From contig CAKQDS010000029.1 in NCBI GenBank assembly GCA_934229535.1, forward strand, positions 1-22,769: DNA of 22,769 bases. The letters run 5' to 3'. Of this stretch, positions 1-6,636 are shown one piece after another; within the stretch, counting starts at the first letter, position 1, and every line of letters begins with the position of its first letter. Below the pieces are notes generated by a model, which worked only from the letters and a program-made list of their open reading frames with translations, had not been told where the DNA came from and made no database searches. Made by a program: the position numbers and the translations under genes. The DNA is from an uncultured Anaeroplasmataceae bacterium. Its GTDB lineage: Bacteria > Bacillota_I > Bacilli_A > Acholeplasmatales > Anaeroplasmataceae.

Positions 1-213
1 TGCTACATAACAAATATCATTCTTAGCTATTTCCTTATTATTAAATAACACCTTACCTTGATATTTTGTATCCTTAGTTATTATCTTTAATAATGTAGAT
101 TTTCCACAACCACTTTTTCCTCTAAGCCAAATAAACCCATCATTAATTTCTAAATTTAAATTATCATAGATTATTTCATCATATTTTTTACTTATCCCAA
201 TTAAGCTTAACAT
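1..213 (-). CDS. ABC transporter ATP-binding protein, partial (N-terminal 71 residues)
   Basis: This is the start of an ABC-type ATPase whose C-terminal part lies beyond the left edge. The reading frame stays open for 71 codons to base 1. The N-terminus has the usual short beta strands followed by a Walker A motif, GKSGCGKS, at about residues 32-39; Walker B and the signature motif would be off-window. The ATG at 213 is preceded by an AAAGGTGG ribosome-binding site (220-227) that abuts the stop of the secreted-protein gene upstream, so the two are almost certainly one operon. ATP hydrolysis to drive transport is known for the family. The substrate cannot be inferred, because no permease is visible here. 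Confidence 0.85.
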   Translation of the reverse strand, partial: MLSLIGISKKYDEIIYDNLNLEINDGFIWLRGKSGCGKSTLLKIITKDTKYQGKVLFNNKEIAKNDICYVA

Positions 214-231
214 AATAATCCACCTTTACAA

Positions 232-789
232 TTAATATAATTCCCAACGATAATATAATGCACATGCCCCTTCAGAATAATTTGTATTAATATCAACTCT
301 AATTTCATTATATGGTAATAACGAATAAAAATTTTCTTCTCGAGTTTTATTTACATCATATTTTAATGGTTTTACTCCACTTGTAGTAAATAAAACAGCA
401 TTAACATTATTTTTATTTTCCTCAGTAGTTTTTTCAGGATCATCAGGTATTACCATACTAGTTAAAATATCCTTATAAGTTCCTCTAGTTAAATAAATAG
501 TAATGTAAATAAAAGGTTGATTTCTACGATTATATTCTGTTTCAAATACGGTTTTTCCATATGAAGCATATACTACAAAATAAAAATAATAACATTGATC
601 CATACTAGGTATTGTTTGATGCATTAGCGTTTTAGGTTCAGCTTCTGCTAAAAACGGCGTATCTCCATTTTCTCTTAAAGCCTCATGTGAGTGAACAAGT
701 GGCGTATCCGGAATAAACTTAGCTCCGATATATGGTGAAAAACAAAATAAAACAATTAAAGCTATAAAACTAAAAATTAATTTTTTCAT
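232..789 (-). CDS. secreted or membrane-anchored protein of unknown function
   Basis: The product is 185 residues and I do not recognise its family. Residues 1-23 form a Lys-Lys start followed by a hydrophobic stretch, which fits a signal peptide or N-terminal anchor; no lipobox cysteine is present. The rest is hydrophilic and rich in Tyr, Asn and beta-type segments, suggesting an extracytoplasmic domain. The ATG has a strong GGGAGGTAG ribosome-binding site. A perfect promoter lies 40 bp upstream, and the ABC ATPase gene follows after 18 bp, so the protein may be an accessory or cargo of that transporter. That link is inferred from position only. It is not a lactococcin-972-like or other bacteriocin family that I can name. 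Confidence 0.7.
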   Translation of the reverse strand: MKKLIFSFIALIVLFCFSPYIGAKFIPDTPLVHSHEALRENGDTPFLAEAEPKTLMHQTIPSMDQCYYFYFVVYASYGKTVFETEYNRRNQPFIYITIYLTRGTYKDILTSMVIPDDPEKTTEENKNNVNAVLFTTSGVKPLKYDVNKTREENFYSLLPYNEIRVDINTNYSEGACALYYRWELY

Positions 790-828
790 AAATAACTACC
801 TCCCTATATTCAAAATTAATTTTACTAC

Positions 829-857
829 ATTATATTGTATTTGTATTTTATTGTCAA
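829..857 (-). promoter_or_regulatory. consensus sigma-A promoter for the secreted protein/ABC operon
   Basis: On the minus strand the -35 box TTGACA (852-857) and -10 box TATAAT (829-834) are both perfect and separated by 17 bp. Transcription should start near 822, giving a leader of about 30 nt before the ATG at 789. Such an ideal promoter would be strong unless regulated; two palindromes lie just upstream. Confidence 0.85.
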
Positions 858-889
858 TAGTTATTTTGAATTTTTGTAATATTTATAAG

Positions 890-928
890 TTTATCGAATT
901 TTATTCGCTATTTGTCGAATTTTATTCG
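890..928. repeat. tandem pair of identical 13-14 bp palindromes, candidate operator
   Basis: Two 18-bp direct repeats, differing at one position, start at 890 and 911. Each contains the palindrome CGAAT-TTT-ATTCG inside TCGAATTTTATTCG (894-907 and 915-928). The centres are 21 bp apart, two turns of the helix, which would put two bound dimers on the same face of the DNA. They lie about 80 and 100 bp upstream of the expected start of the 232-789 operon. This looks like a regulator-binding site; the regulator is unknown. Confidence 0.6.
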
Positions 929-959
929 GCGTATTATAATATATTTTTCAGTTTTAAAT

Positions 960-995
960 GAAAATAAAAAAGAATAAGTATATTTCTAATACTTA
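960..995 (-). terminator. intrinsic terminator after the small membrane-protein gene
   Basis: On the minus strand a 7-bp stem, TAAGTAT/ATACTTA (975-981 with 989-995), and a 7-nt loop are followed by a T-rich run (TTCTTTTTTATTTT). The stem includes the stop codon of the 993-1352 gene. The stem is AT-rich and therefore weak, but the T-run is good. Confidence 0.65.
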
Positions 996-1352
996 CTCCA
1001 TAATTTCTGCCATATAGCCAATCTTAATTAAAAGATTTCTAATTGCATTTTTATTAACTTCTTCTTCATAATGAATTGTTATTATTTTATTCTTATTATC
1101 AAATACTGGATAAATATTTCTATCTCTTGCAAAAACCTGATTTAATTCTAAAATCCATTTATAGCCACGAACACCAGTAATTTTTATCTTAAATGAACCA
1201 ATAAATTTTCTACCAGCCATTTCCTTTTCAATTTGCTTTTGACTTTTATGAGCCTTTGAATATTTAAATAAATAATATGGAACTAAAATTAATAACAAAA
1301 CAATTATTGCCCCTATAACTGTATAAGGGTTCTTTTCATTTGCTAAAAGCAT
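993..1352 (-). CDS. small single-pass membrane protein, unknown function
   Basis: The product is 119 residues, with one strongly hydrophobic segment (about residues 9-29) and a basic cytoplasmic-type tail of roughly 85 residues containing short alternating beta/alpha stretches. I do not recognise the family. The open frame extends 17 codons further upstream, but the ATG at 1352 has a TTTTGGAG ribosome-binding site at suitable spacing and the upstream ATG does not, so I chose 1352. A TATAAT at 1383-1388 could be its own -10 box, but its -35 is poor. It sits just beyond the rplQ terminator, so it may also be expressed by read-through from the ribosomal operon, and it has its own terminator. Confidence 0.7.
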   Translation of the reverse strand: MLLANEKNPYTVIGAIIVLLLILVPYYLFKYSKAHKSQKQIEKEMAGRKFIGSFKIKITGVRGYKWILELNQVFARDRNIYPVFDNKNKIITIHYEEEVNKNAIRNLLIKIGYMAEIME

Positions 1353-1401
1353 TATATCAACTCCAAAATAGAATATGTTATTATTATACCTTATTTTAAG
1401 C

Positions 1402-1428
1402 AAAAAGAAAAGAACCTAAAAGGTTCTT
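1402..1428 (-). terminator. terminator of the ribosomal superoperon
   Basis: A 7-bp stem, AAGAACC/GGTTCTT (1410-1416 with 1422-1428), and a 5-nt loop are followed on the minus strand by TTCTTTTT. The stem overlaps the rplQ stop codon. It marks the end of the S10-spc-alpha transcript. Confidence 0.85.
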
Positions 1429-1789
1429 ATTCTACAAATGCAACGATTGCCATAGGAGCAGCATCTCCACGACGGAAACCAGTCTTTATAACACGAGTAT
1501 ATCCACCATTACGAGTTGCAAACTTAGGAGCAATTTCACTAAATAATTTTTGAATTGCATACTTGCCATCTGAATCCTTTTCAAAACGAACAAGTTGTGC
1601 AGCTTGACGTCTAGAATGAAGAGTATTAGTCTTACCTAGAGTAACCATTCTATCAGCTAGCTTCTTAACTTCTTTAGCTTTTGCTTCAGTAGTTTCAATT
1701 TGACCATTAATAATTAAGTCAGTAACTAAATCACGAAGTAATGCCTTACGTTGAGCGGAATTACGACGTAGTCTACTATAACCTGCCAT
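1427..1789 (-). CDS. rplQ: 50S ribosomal protein L17
   Basis: L17 is a 23S rRNA-binding protein near the polypeptide exit tunnel. The 120-residue product equals the usual bacillar length. The family's N-terminal pattern is present: a basic RLRRNSAQRKALLRDL segment (about residues 6-21), then the IETTEAKAKE helix (about 31-40). An AAGGAGG site precedes the ATG at 1789, 23 bp after the rpoA stop. It is the last gene of the superoperon, as in most Bacillota. A terminator overlaps its stop. Confidence 0.97.
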   Translation of the reverse strand: MAGYSRLRRNSAQRKALLRDLVTDLIINGQIETTEAKAKEVKKLADRMVTLGKTNTLHSRRQAAQLVRFEKDSDGKYAIQKLFSEIAPKFATRNGGYTRVIKTGFRRGDAAPMAIVAFVE

Positions 1790-1812
1790 ACTTATAACTT
1801 CCTCCTTGTAAA

Positions 1813-2766
1813 TTAGTCTTTTCTAAATCCAAGGCCTAAAGCCTCTAATTTTTCTTTAATCTCTTTTAATGACTTACGTCCTAAATTACGAACCTTCATC
1901 ATATCTTCTTCTGACTTAGAAGAAAGTTCAGCAACAGTATTTAAAGCTGCACGTTTTAAGCAGTTATAAGAACGAACTGATAAATCTAATTCATCAATTG
2001 TCATTTCAAGTTTACGGTTGTGGCTTTCGCACTCAGGCTCAGTCATAAATTCTCCTGAAGCCTTCTCGCTTAATTCAACCATTACCTCTAAATGTTCAAT
2101 CATCATCTTAGAAGCAATTGCAATTGCCTCCTTAGCGTTAATTGAGCCATTAGTTGTAACTTCAATTGTAAGCTTATCGTAAGATGCAACATTGCCCTCA
2201 TTACGAGTCTTCTCAACATCGAAGCTTACATTAGTAACTGGTGTATAAATTGAATCAATTGCAATAACACCAACACTATGATTATATGCTTTATTCTTAT
2301 CAGCACCAACAAATCCTACACCACGACGAACTGTTAGGTACATACTTAAATTACCACCAGCTGATACAGTTGCGATATGTTGTTCAGGATTAATAACCTC
2401 TACTTCACTTCCATGAATGAAATCAGCAGCAGTTACTTCTCCTTCTTGCTTATGTAATTCTACAGTTGTTTCGAAATTAGGATCATCAGAATCAACCTTT
2501 AGAACTACCTTCTTTAAATTTAATATGATAGTGATAACATCTTCAACAACGCCATCAACATTCATAAATTCATGCTCGGCTCCATCAATTTTTACGTTGA
2601 CGAAAGCTGCACCAGGTAGAGATGATAATAAAGTTCTACGAAGTGCATTTCCTAATGTAATACCGAAACCTCTCTCTAATGGAGTAACTTCAAATTTAGC
2701 ATAGCTACCATTTGGAGATATTTCTAGAATACTAGTTTTTGGTTTTTCAAATTTTAAATCTTTCAT
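1813..2766 (-). CDS. rpoA: DNA-directed RNA polymerase subunit alpha
   Basis: This is the alpha subunit, two copies of which nucleate RNA polymerase assembly. The product is 317 residues, close to the usual 314. The N-terminal dimerisation domain carries the hallmark LERGFGITLGNALRR at residues 30-44. After a short linker, the C-terminal domain (about 255-317) has helix-hairpin-helix features, including LDLSVRSYNCLKRA and RNLGRKSLKEIK, which contact UP-element DNA and regulators. The AGGAGG site precedes the ATG at 2766. The position between rpsK and rplQ is canonical. Confidence 0.98.
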   Translation of the reverse strand: MKDLKFEKPKTSILEISPNGSYAKFEVTPLERGFGITLGNALRRTLLSSLPGAAFVNVKIDGAEHEFMNVDGVVEDVITIILNLKKVVLKVDSDDPNFETTVELHKQEGEVTAADFIHGSEVEVINPEQHIATVSAGGNLSMYLTVRRGVGFVGADKNKAYNHSVGVIAIDSIYTPVTNVSFDVEKTRNEGNVASYDKLTIEVTTNGSINAKEAIAIASKMMIEHLEVMVELSEKASGEFMTEPECESHNRKLEMTIDELDLSVRSYNCLKRAALNTVAELSSKSEEDMMKVRNLGRKSLKEIKEKLEALGLGFRKD

Positions 2767-2804
2767 AATGGGCCTCCTATATCTTATTTTGTGTTCCTAC
2801 AAAA

Positions 2805-3188
2805 CTATCCACGAGGACGTTTAGGTGGACGACAACCATTATGAGGAACTGGTGTTACATCTGTAATAGTTGTAATCTCTAAGCCTGCAACTTGAAGAGA
2901 ACGAATTGCAGCTTCTCTTCCTTGACCAGGACCCTTAACAGATACATCTACTTTTACAACGCCTTGATCCTTAGCTGATTTAGCGGCTGCTTCACTTGCC
3001 ATTTGGGCAGCAAATGGAGTAGACTTACGACTACCCTTGAATCCAAGAGCACCAGCACTAGCCCAAGAAATTACATTTCCAGCTGGATCAGTGATTGTAA
3101 CGATTGTATTATTGAAAGTCGAATGAATATGAGCAACGCCAACTGGGCAATTTCTCTTCACACGACGCTTAGTTACTTTACGTGCCAT
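2805..3188 (-). CDS. rpsK: 30S ribosomal protein S11
   Basis: S11 is a platform protein of the small subunit that lines the mRNA exit side near the E site. The product is 127 residues, slightly shorter than the 131 of B. subtilis. The diagnostic HIHSTFNNTIVTITD segment (about 20-34) and the basic C-terminal tail NGCRPPKRPRG are present. It begins 13 bp after the rpsM stop with an AAGGAGG site, so the genes are tightly coupled. Confidence 0.97.
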   Translation of the reverse strand: MARKVTKRRVKRNCPVGVAHIHSTFNNTIVTITDPAGNVISWASAGALGFKGSRKSTPFAAQMASEAAAKSAKDQGVVKVDVSVKGPGQGREAAIRSLQVAGLEITTITDVTPVPHNGCRPPKRPRG

Positions 3189-3201
3189 GATTTATTCCTC
3201 C

Positions 3202-3570
3202 TTAAGCTTTCTTCTTCTTAGCAATTGTGTGTTTAGGTCCCTTGCATGTACGAGCATTATTTCTCGTATTTTGACCACGGCAAGGTAATCCCTTACGATG
3301 GCGGATACCACGATAACAACCAATTTCCATTAAGCCCTTAATATTAAGAGCAACCTCACGACGAAGGTCACCTTCTACGTGATACTTGCTGATTTGACTA
3401 CGAATTGCACTTAATTGCTCTTCAGTCAAGTTCTTTACACGGATGTCTTCAGCAACACCGGCATCCTTTAAAATTTTCTTTGATGTTGGAAGTCCAATAC
3501 CATAAATATATGTTAAGGAAATCACAACTTGTTTTTCATTTGGAATATCTACACCTGAAATACGTGCCAT
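3202..3570 (-). CDS. rpsM: 30S ribosomal protein S13
   Basis: S13 sits in the head of the 30S subunit, contacts the P-site tRNA and forms bridges to the 50S subunit. The product is 122 residues. The N-terminus MARISGVDIPNEKQVVISL and the helix-two-turn-helix TYIYGIGLPTSKKIL (about 20-34) are typical, and the C-terminal tail is basic and ends in KKKKA. In the usually very conserved GQRTxxNARTRKGP region this copy reads GQNTRNNARTCKGP, with two arginine positions replaced, a mild divergence. Confidence 0.97.
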   Translation of the reverse strand: MARISGVDIPNEKQVVISLTYIYGIGLPTSKKILKDAGVAEDIRVKNLTEEQLSAIRSQISKYHVEGDLRREVALNIKGLMEIGCYRGIRHRKGLPCRGQNTRNNARTCKGPKHTIAKKKKA

Positions 3571-3591
3571 ATCTGTGCACCTCCTAATTTT

Positions 3592-3705
3592 CTATCCTTG
3601 TCTTTGTTTATGTTTTGGGTTTTCGCAAATAACCATAATACGGCCTTTACGTTTAATAACTTTGCATTTATCACAAATTGGTTTTACTGATGGTCTAACT
3701 TTCAT
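3592..3705 (-). CDS. rpmJ: 50S ribosomal protein L36
   Basis: This 37-residue protein was read directly from the sequence. It starts MKVRPSVKPICDKCK and ends in TAG. C11, C14, C27 and H32 form the zinc-binding set of the Zn-containing (C+) type of L36, a small protein that fixes 23S rRNA near the peptidyl-transferase region. A GGAGG ribosome-binding site at 3714-3718 supports the ATG at 3705. The infA-rpmJ-rpsM order is standard. The Zn type implies that this copy depends on zinc supply; no zinc-free paralogue is seen here. Confidence 0.96.
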   Translation of the reverse strand: MKVRPSVKPICDKCKVIKRKGRIMVICENPKHKQRQG

Positions 3706-3721
3706 CTTCAATACCTCCGAT

Positions 3722-3943
3722 TTACTTTTGTCTATATGTGATTCTTCCACGTGTTAAATCATAAGTAGAAAGTTCTACTGTAACATTATCACCTGGTAAA
3801 ATGCGTATGTTGTTCATGCGGATTTTACCAGAAACGTGGGCAACGACTTGATGTCCATTTTCAAATTGAACAATAAATTTTGTGTTTGGTAACACTTCTA
3901 ATACTTTACCTGTCATTTCAATGACATCGTCTTTTTTAGCCAT
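3722..3943 (-). CDS. infA: translation initiation factor IF-1
   Basis: IF-1 is an OB-fold protein that occupies the ribosomal A site during initiation. The product is 73 residues, matching the usual 72. The frame is open for ten more codons upstream, but AAGGAGGT lies seven bases before the ATG at 3943, and the product from there, MAKKDDVIEMTGKVLEVL, matches the family start. The segments FENGHQVVAHVSGKIR and MNNIRILPGDNVTVELS are typical. Unlike B. subtilis, no map gene precedes it; only about 90 bp with a hairpin separates it from adk. Confidence 0.97.
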   Translation of the reverse strand: MAKKDDVIEMTGKVLEVLPNTKFIVQFENGHQVVAHVSGKIRMNNIRILPGDNVTVELSTYDLTRGRITYRQK

Positions 3944-3981
3944 AACGCTAACCTCCTTAAATTTGGGATTCAAACGAGTAT

Positions 3982-4027
3982 CACAACCATTCTAAGCAGG
4001 AACTTAATTGTTCCTGCAGCAGTTGTG
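3982..4027 (-). other. two-tier hairpin in the adk-infA gap
   Basis: An 8-bp perfect stem, GCAGGAAC/GTTCCTGC (3996-4003 with 4010-4017), and a 6-nt loop sit inside a second 6-bp stem, CACAAC/GTTGTG (3982-3987 with 4022-4027). No T-run follows in the direction of transcription, so it is not an ordinary terminator. It may be a processing site, an mRNA-stability element or a translational control structure for infA and the alpha cluster. The role is inferred. Confidence 0.6.
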
Positions 4028-4034
4028 TAATTGC

Positions 4035-4679
4035 TTATTTACTTAAAGCAAGCTTAATATCAGCAAATACATGGTCGACAGGTTGGTCACCATTAACAGT
4101 TTTTAATAAACCTTGTTTTTCATAATAAGCTAAAAGTGGAGCAGTTTGAGAATCATAAACAGCTAAACGATTAACTGCAGTTGATTCAGTATCATCAGCT
4201 CTTTGGATTAATGCGCTACCGCAGTTATCACAAATACCTTCAGTTTTTGGTTTATTAAATTCAATATGGTATGTAGCTCCACATGTTTTGCAAACACGAC
4301 GGCCTACCATACGGCGAACTAATATTTCTCTTGCTACATTAACGTCTAATACAGCATCAAGTTTAACATTTTGTTCAGATAAAATTTTATCTAAAGCCTC
4401 TGCTTGAGCAATAGTTCTTGGGAAACCATCCAACAAGAAGCCATTTTTACAATCAGGCTCTAGTAATCTCTCTTTAACAATTCCGATTGTAACCTCATCT
4501 GGAACTAAGGCACCCTTATCCATATATCCTTTTGCAGTCATACCTAAAGCAGTTTGATTCTTGATAGCTGCACGGAACATATCACCAGTTGAGATATGAG
4601 GAATATTGTAAAATTTTGTTATATTTACAGCCTGAGTACCTTTTCCAGCACCAGGTCTTCCCGTAATTAATAAACGCAT
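4035..4679 (-). CDS. adk: adenylate kinase (zinc-type)
   Basis: Adenylate kinase interconverts ATP + AMP and 2 ADP in the cytoplasm. The product is 214 residues (usual 217). The P-loop GRPGAGKGT is at residues 7-15, the AMP-binding STGDMFR at 30-36 and DGFPRT at 84-89. The LID domain carries four cysteines (C130, C133, C150, C153), the structural zinc site typical of Gram-positive Adk. GGAGG precedes the ATG at 4679, 12 bp after the secY stop. secY-adk order is standard; the following map gene is absent. Confidence 0.98.
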   Translation of the reverse strand: MRLLITGRPGAGKGTQAVNITKFYNIPHISTGDMFRAAIKNQTALGMTAKGYMDKGALVPDEVTIGIVKERLLEPDCKNGFLLDGFPRTIAQAEALDKILSEQNVKLDAVLDVNVAREILVRRMVGRRVCKTCGATYHIEFNKPKTEGICDNCGSALIQRADDTESTAVNRLAVYDSQTAPLLAYYEKQGLLKTVNGDQPVDHVFADIKLALSK

Positions 4680-4691
4680 TTTTCCTCCTAA

Positions 4692-6002
4692 TTAATCTAA
4701 GAAACCTTTATATTCCTTAGTTTCAGAAATTGTCTCTAATTGTTTAAATGTTTGAATTGCAACACCTACAACGATAATTAGTGATGTACCACCAATTGTT
4801 ATAACTGAAGCCTCAGATGTAGTAAAGCCAAAAGCCTTTGATACAATAATTGGGACTAAAGCTAAAACAGTTAAATAGGTTGCTCCTATCAATGTAATTC
4901 TAAACAACATACGAGATAATTGTTTCTTTGTTTCTTCACCTGGACGATATCCTGGAATAAACGCAGCCTGTTGATCTAGGTTTTCGCTTATCTTATCAGG
5001 ATCAACCATCATAAATGAATAGAAGAAGCTAAAGAAATAAATTAATACAATATATAATACAATACCAATAGGTTGATTATATGAGAATATTTGATCAATC
5101 CAATATGCACCCTGTGAGCTAGATGTTGAAAGTCCCATAATACCTACAATAGTTAGAGGTATTGACATTAAAGTTGAAGCGAAAATTACTGGAATTACGC
5201 TTGCACTATTAAGCTTAACAGGAATTCCATCATTACCAGATGTTTGACGGTTTGAATATTGAACAGGAATTTTACGAGTAGCACCCTCGAAGAATACAAC
5301 TCCTAAAATCATTATAATGTATAATAAGATAATAACAATAAAGCAAGTAAGATGTGCACCTGTAAATCCGCTACCAAAATATTTATTCCATAATGTAGTA
5401 AACATAGTAGGGATTGAGGCGATAATACCAGCTGAAATTATCATTGAAGAACCATTTCCAATACCATGACGAGTTATTAAATCTGCAAGCCACATAGTAA
5501 ATGCTGAACCAGCAGTTATAACAATTGCCATATAAATATAGAATAACCAGAATTGATCCTTAAAAACTAAAATAGAACCAATTAATACGTTCTCAGGACG
5601 ACTACCAAGACCGAACAATAAAGCTAAAGCCTGAATCATGGCTAAAACTACGGTTGTATATCTAGTCCATCTATTTAGTTTAACCTTTCCAACTTCTCCT
5701 TGCTCTGAATATTCCTTAAACTTAGGAATAATAAGCTGAAGCATTTGGATAATAATTGATGCTGTAATGTATGGTGAAATACCAAGAGCTAAAATTGAAA
5801 ACTTGGATAAACCACCACCACTAAAAGCATTTAATATTGTAAGGAAATCATTTCCCTTAATTGTTTCAGTTATTGCTTTTGTATCAATAAGTGGAATAGG
5901 AATATAAGTTCCTGCTTTAAATACAAGTAAAAGAATGAATGTATATATGATTTTTAAAACTATATCTCGATTACCTAAAATCTTCTTTAGTTTTTCAAAC
6001 AT
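4692..6002 (-). CDS. secY: preprotein translocase subunit SecY
   Basis: SecY is the channel-forming subunit of the Sec translocon, which exports secreted proteins and inserts membrane proteins. The product is 436 residues (about 431 in B. subtilis) with about ten hydrophobic segments. Recognisable parts are the N-terminal MFEKLKKILGNRDIVLKI, the TYIPIPLID segment before the plug, SGGGLSKFSILALGISPYI, and the cytoplasmic loop with RKIPVQYSNRQ. The ATG lies two bases after the rplO stop, and its ribosome-binding site, GAGGTGATG, is inside the last rplO codons, so the genes are translationally coupled. Confidence 0.98.
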   Translation of the reverse strand: MFEKLKKILGNRDIVLKIIYTFILLLVFKAGTYIPIPLIDTKAITETIKGNDFLTILNAFSGGGLSKFSILALGISPYITASIIIQMLQLIIPKFKEYSEQGEVGKVKLNRWTRYTTVVLAMIQALALLFGLGSRPENVLIGSILVFKDQFWLFYIYMAIVITAGSAFTMWLADLITRHGIGNGSSMIISAGIIASIPTMFTTLWNKYFGSGFTGAHLTCFIVIILLYIIMILGVVFFEGATRKIPVQYSNRQTSGNDGIPVKLNSASVIPVIFASTLMSIPLTIVGIMGLSTSSSQGAYWIDQIFSYNQPIGIVLYIVLIYFFSFFYSFMMVDPDKISENLDQQAAFIPGYRPGEETKKQLSRMLFRITLIGATYLTVLALVPIIVSKAFGFTTSEASVITIGGTSLIIVVGVAIQTFKQLETISETKEYKGFLD

Positions 6003-6004
6003 TA

Positions 6005-6442
6005 TTACATCACCTCAACGCTTCCGCCAAGCTTCTCTATAGCTTCTTTAGCGCTAGCAGAGAATTTCTTTGCCTTAACGGTTAACTTTTGAGTTAATTC
6101 TCCTTGACCTAAAACTTTTACACCATCCAATTCCTCTTTGATAATACCATTTTTAATTAATAATTCTGGTGAAACAACTGTGCCATTTTCAAAAACATTT
6201 AATTGTTCAAGATTAACAATTGCATATGTCTTATGACAATGACTATTGAAACCTCTCTTTGGTAAACGTTGGAATAAAGGTAATTGTCCTCCTTCAAATC
6301 CTGGACGAACGCCACCACCTGAACGTGAGTTTTGACCTTTGCTACCTTTACCAGAAGTCTTACCTAGACCACTACCAATTCCACGTCCAAGACGCTTCTT
6401 AGCATGTCTAGCTCCTTTAACTGGGCTTAATTCATTTAACAT
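6005..6442 (-). CDS. rplO: 50S ribosomal protein L15
   Basis: L15 is a late-assembling 23S rRNA-binding protein. The product is 145 residues (usual 146). The glycine- and basic-rich N-terminal extension at residues 18-44, which includes RLGRGIGSGLGKTSGKGSKG, threads into rRNA and is diagnostic. The C-terminal globular part ends in the VKAKKFSASAKEAIEKLGG segment typical of the family. The last codons double as the secY ribosome-binding site. Confidence 0.97.
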   Translation of the reverse strand: MLNELSPVKGARHAKKRLGRGIGSGLGKTSGKGSKGQNSRSGGGVRPGFEGGQLPLFQRLPKRGFNSHCHKTYAIVNLEQLNVFENGTVVSPELLIKNGIIKEELDGVKVLGQGELTQKLTVKAKKFSASAKEAIEKLGGSVEVM

Positions 6443-6456
6443 TATCTGGCACCTCC

Positions 6457-6630
6457 TTATTTCTTTACAACTTTAACCATATGAGCTATAGTTGCAATTT
6501 GACCTTTAATTGCTTCATTTTCCTCTTTAACAACTGTTTGACCAATTTTAGTTAGTCCTAGAGCTTTTGCAGTCTTAACTTGGTTTGGCTTACGGCCAAT
6601 TAAACTTTTAACTAGTGTAACTTGATACAT
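6457..6630 (-). CDS. rpmD: 50S ribosomal protein L30
   Basis: This 57-residue protein was read directly from the sequence between rpsE and rplO, a fixed position for rpmD. It starts MYQVTLVKSLIGRKPNQ, where the SLIGR motif is characteristic, followed by KTAKALGLTKIGQTV and a C-terminus ending HMVKVVKK. The length fits the usual 59. The ATG at 6630 is six bases from the rpsE stop; the only ribosome-binding-like stretch is a GGGG in the last rpsE codons, so initiation probably relies on coupling. Confidence 0.96.
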   Translation of the reverse strand: MYQVTLVKSLIGRKPNQVKTAKALGLTKIGQTVVKEENEAIKGQIATIAHMVKVVKK

Positions 6631-6636
6631 AATTAA

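Noticed and set aside
890..928. LexA/SOS boxes
   Set aside because: The arms and spacing (CGAAT-N3-ATTCG) differ from the Bacillota SOS box (CGAAC-N4-GTTCG), and the neighbours are not repair genes.
912..940. A plus-strand promoter (TTGTCG-17-TATAAT) overlapping the second palindrome
   Set aside because: It would drive only antisense RNA into the 993-1352 gene; the 19-codon frame that follows has no ribosome-binding site, and the -35 is part of the palindrome. It remains possible but unsupported.
2417..2704. Open frames opposite or inside rpoA, rpsK, rpsM, rpsE, rplF, rplE, rpsC, rplB, rplD and rplC
   Set aside because: They are shadows of highly conserved genes, lack ribosome-binding sites and have low-complexity or meaningless translations.
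3996..4017. The adk-infA hairpin as an intrinsic terminator
   Set aside because: No T-run follows in the direction of transcription, and a terminator here would cut off infA, rpmJ, rpsM, rpsK, rpoA and rplQ, for which no other promoter is visible.
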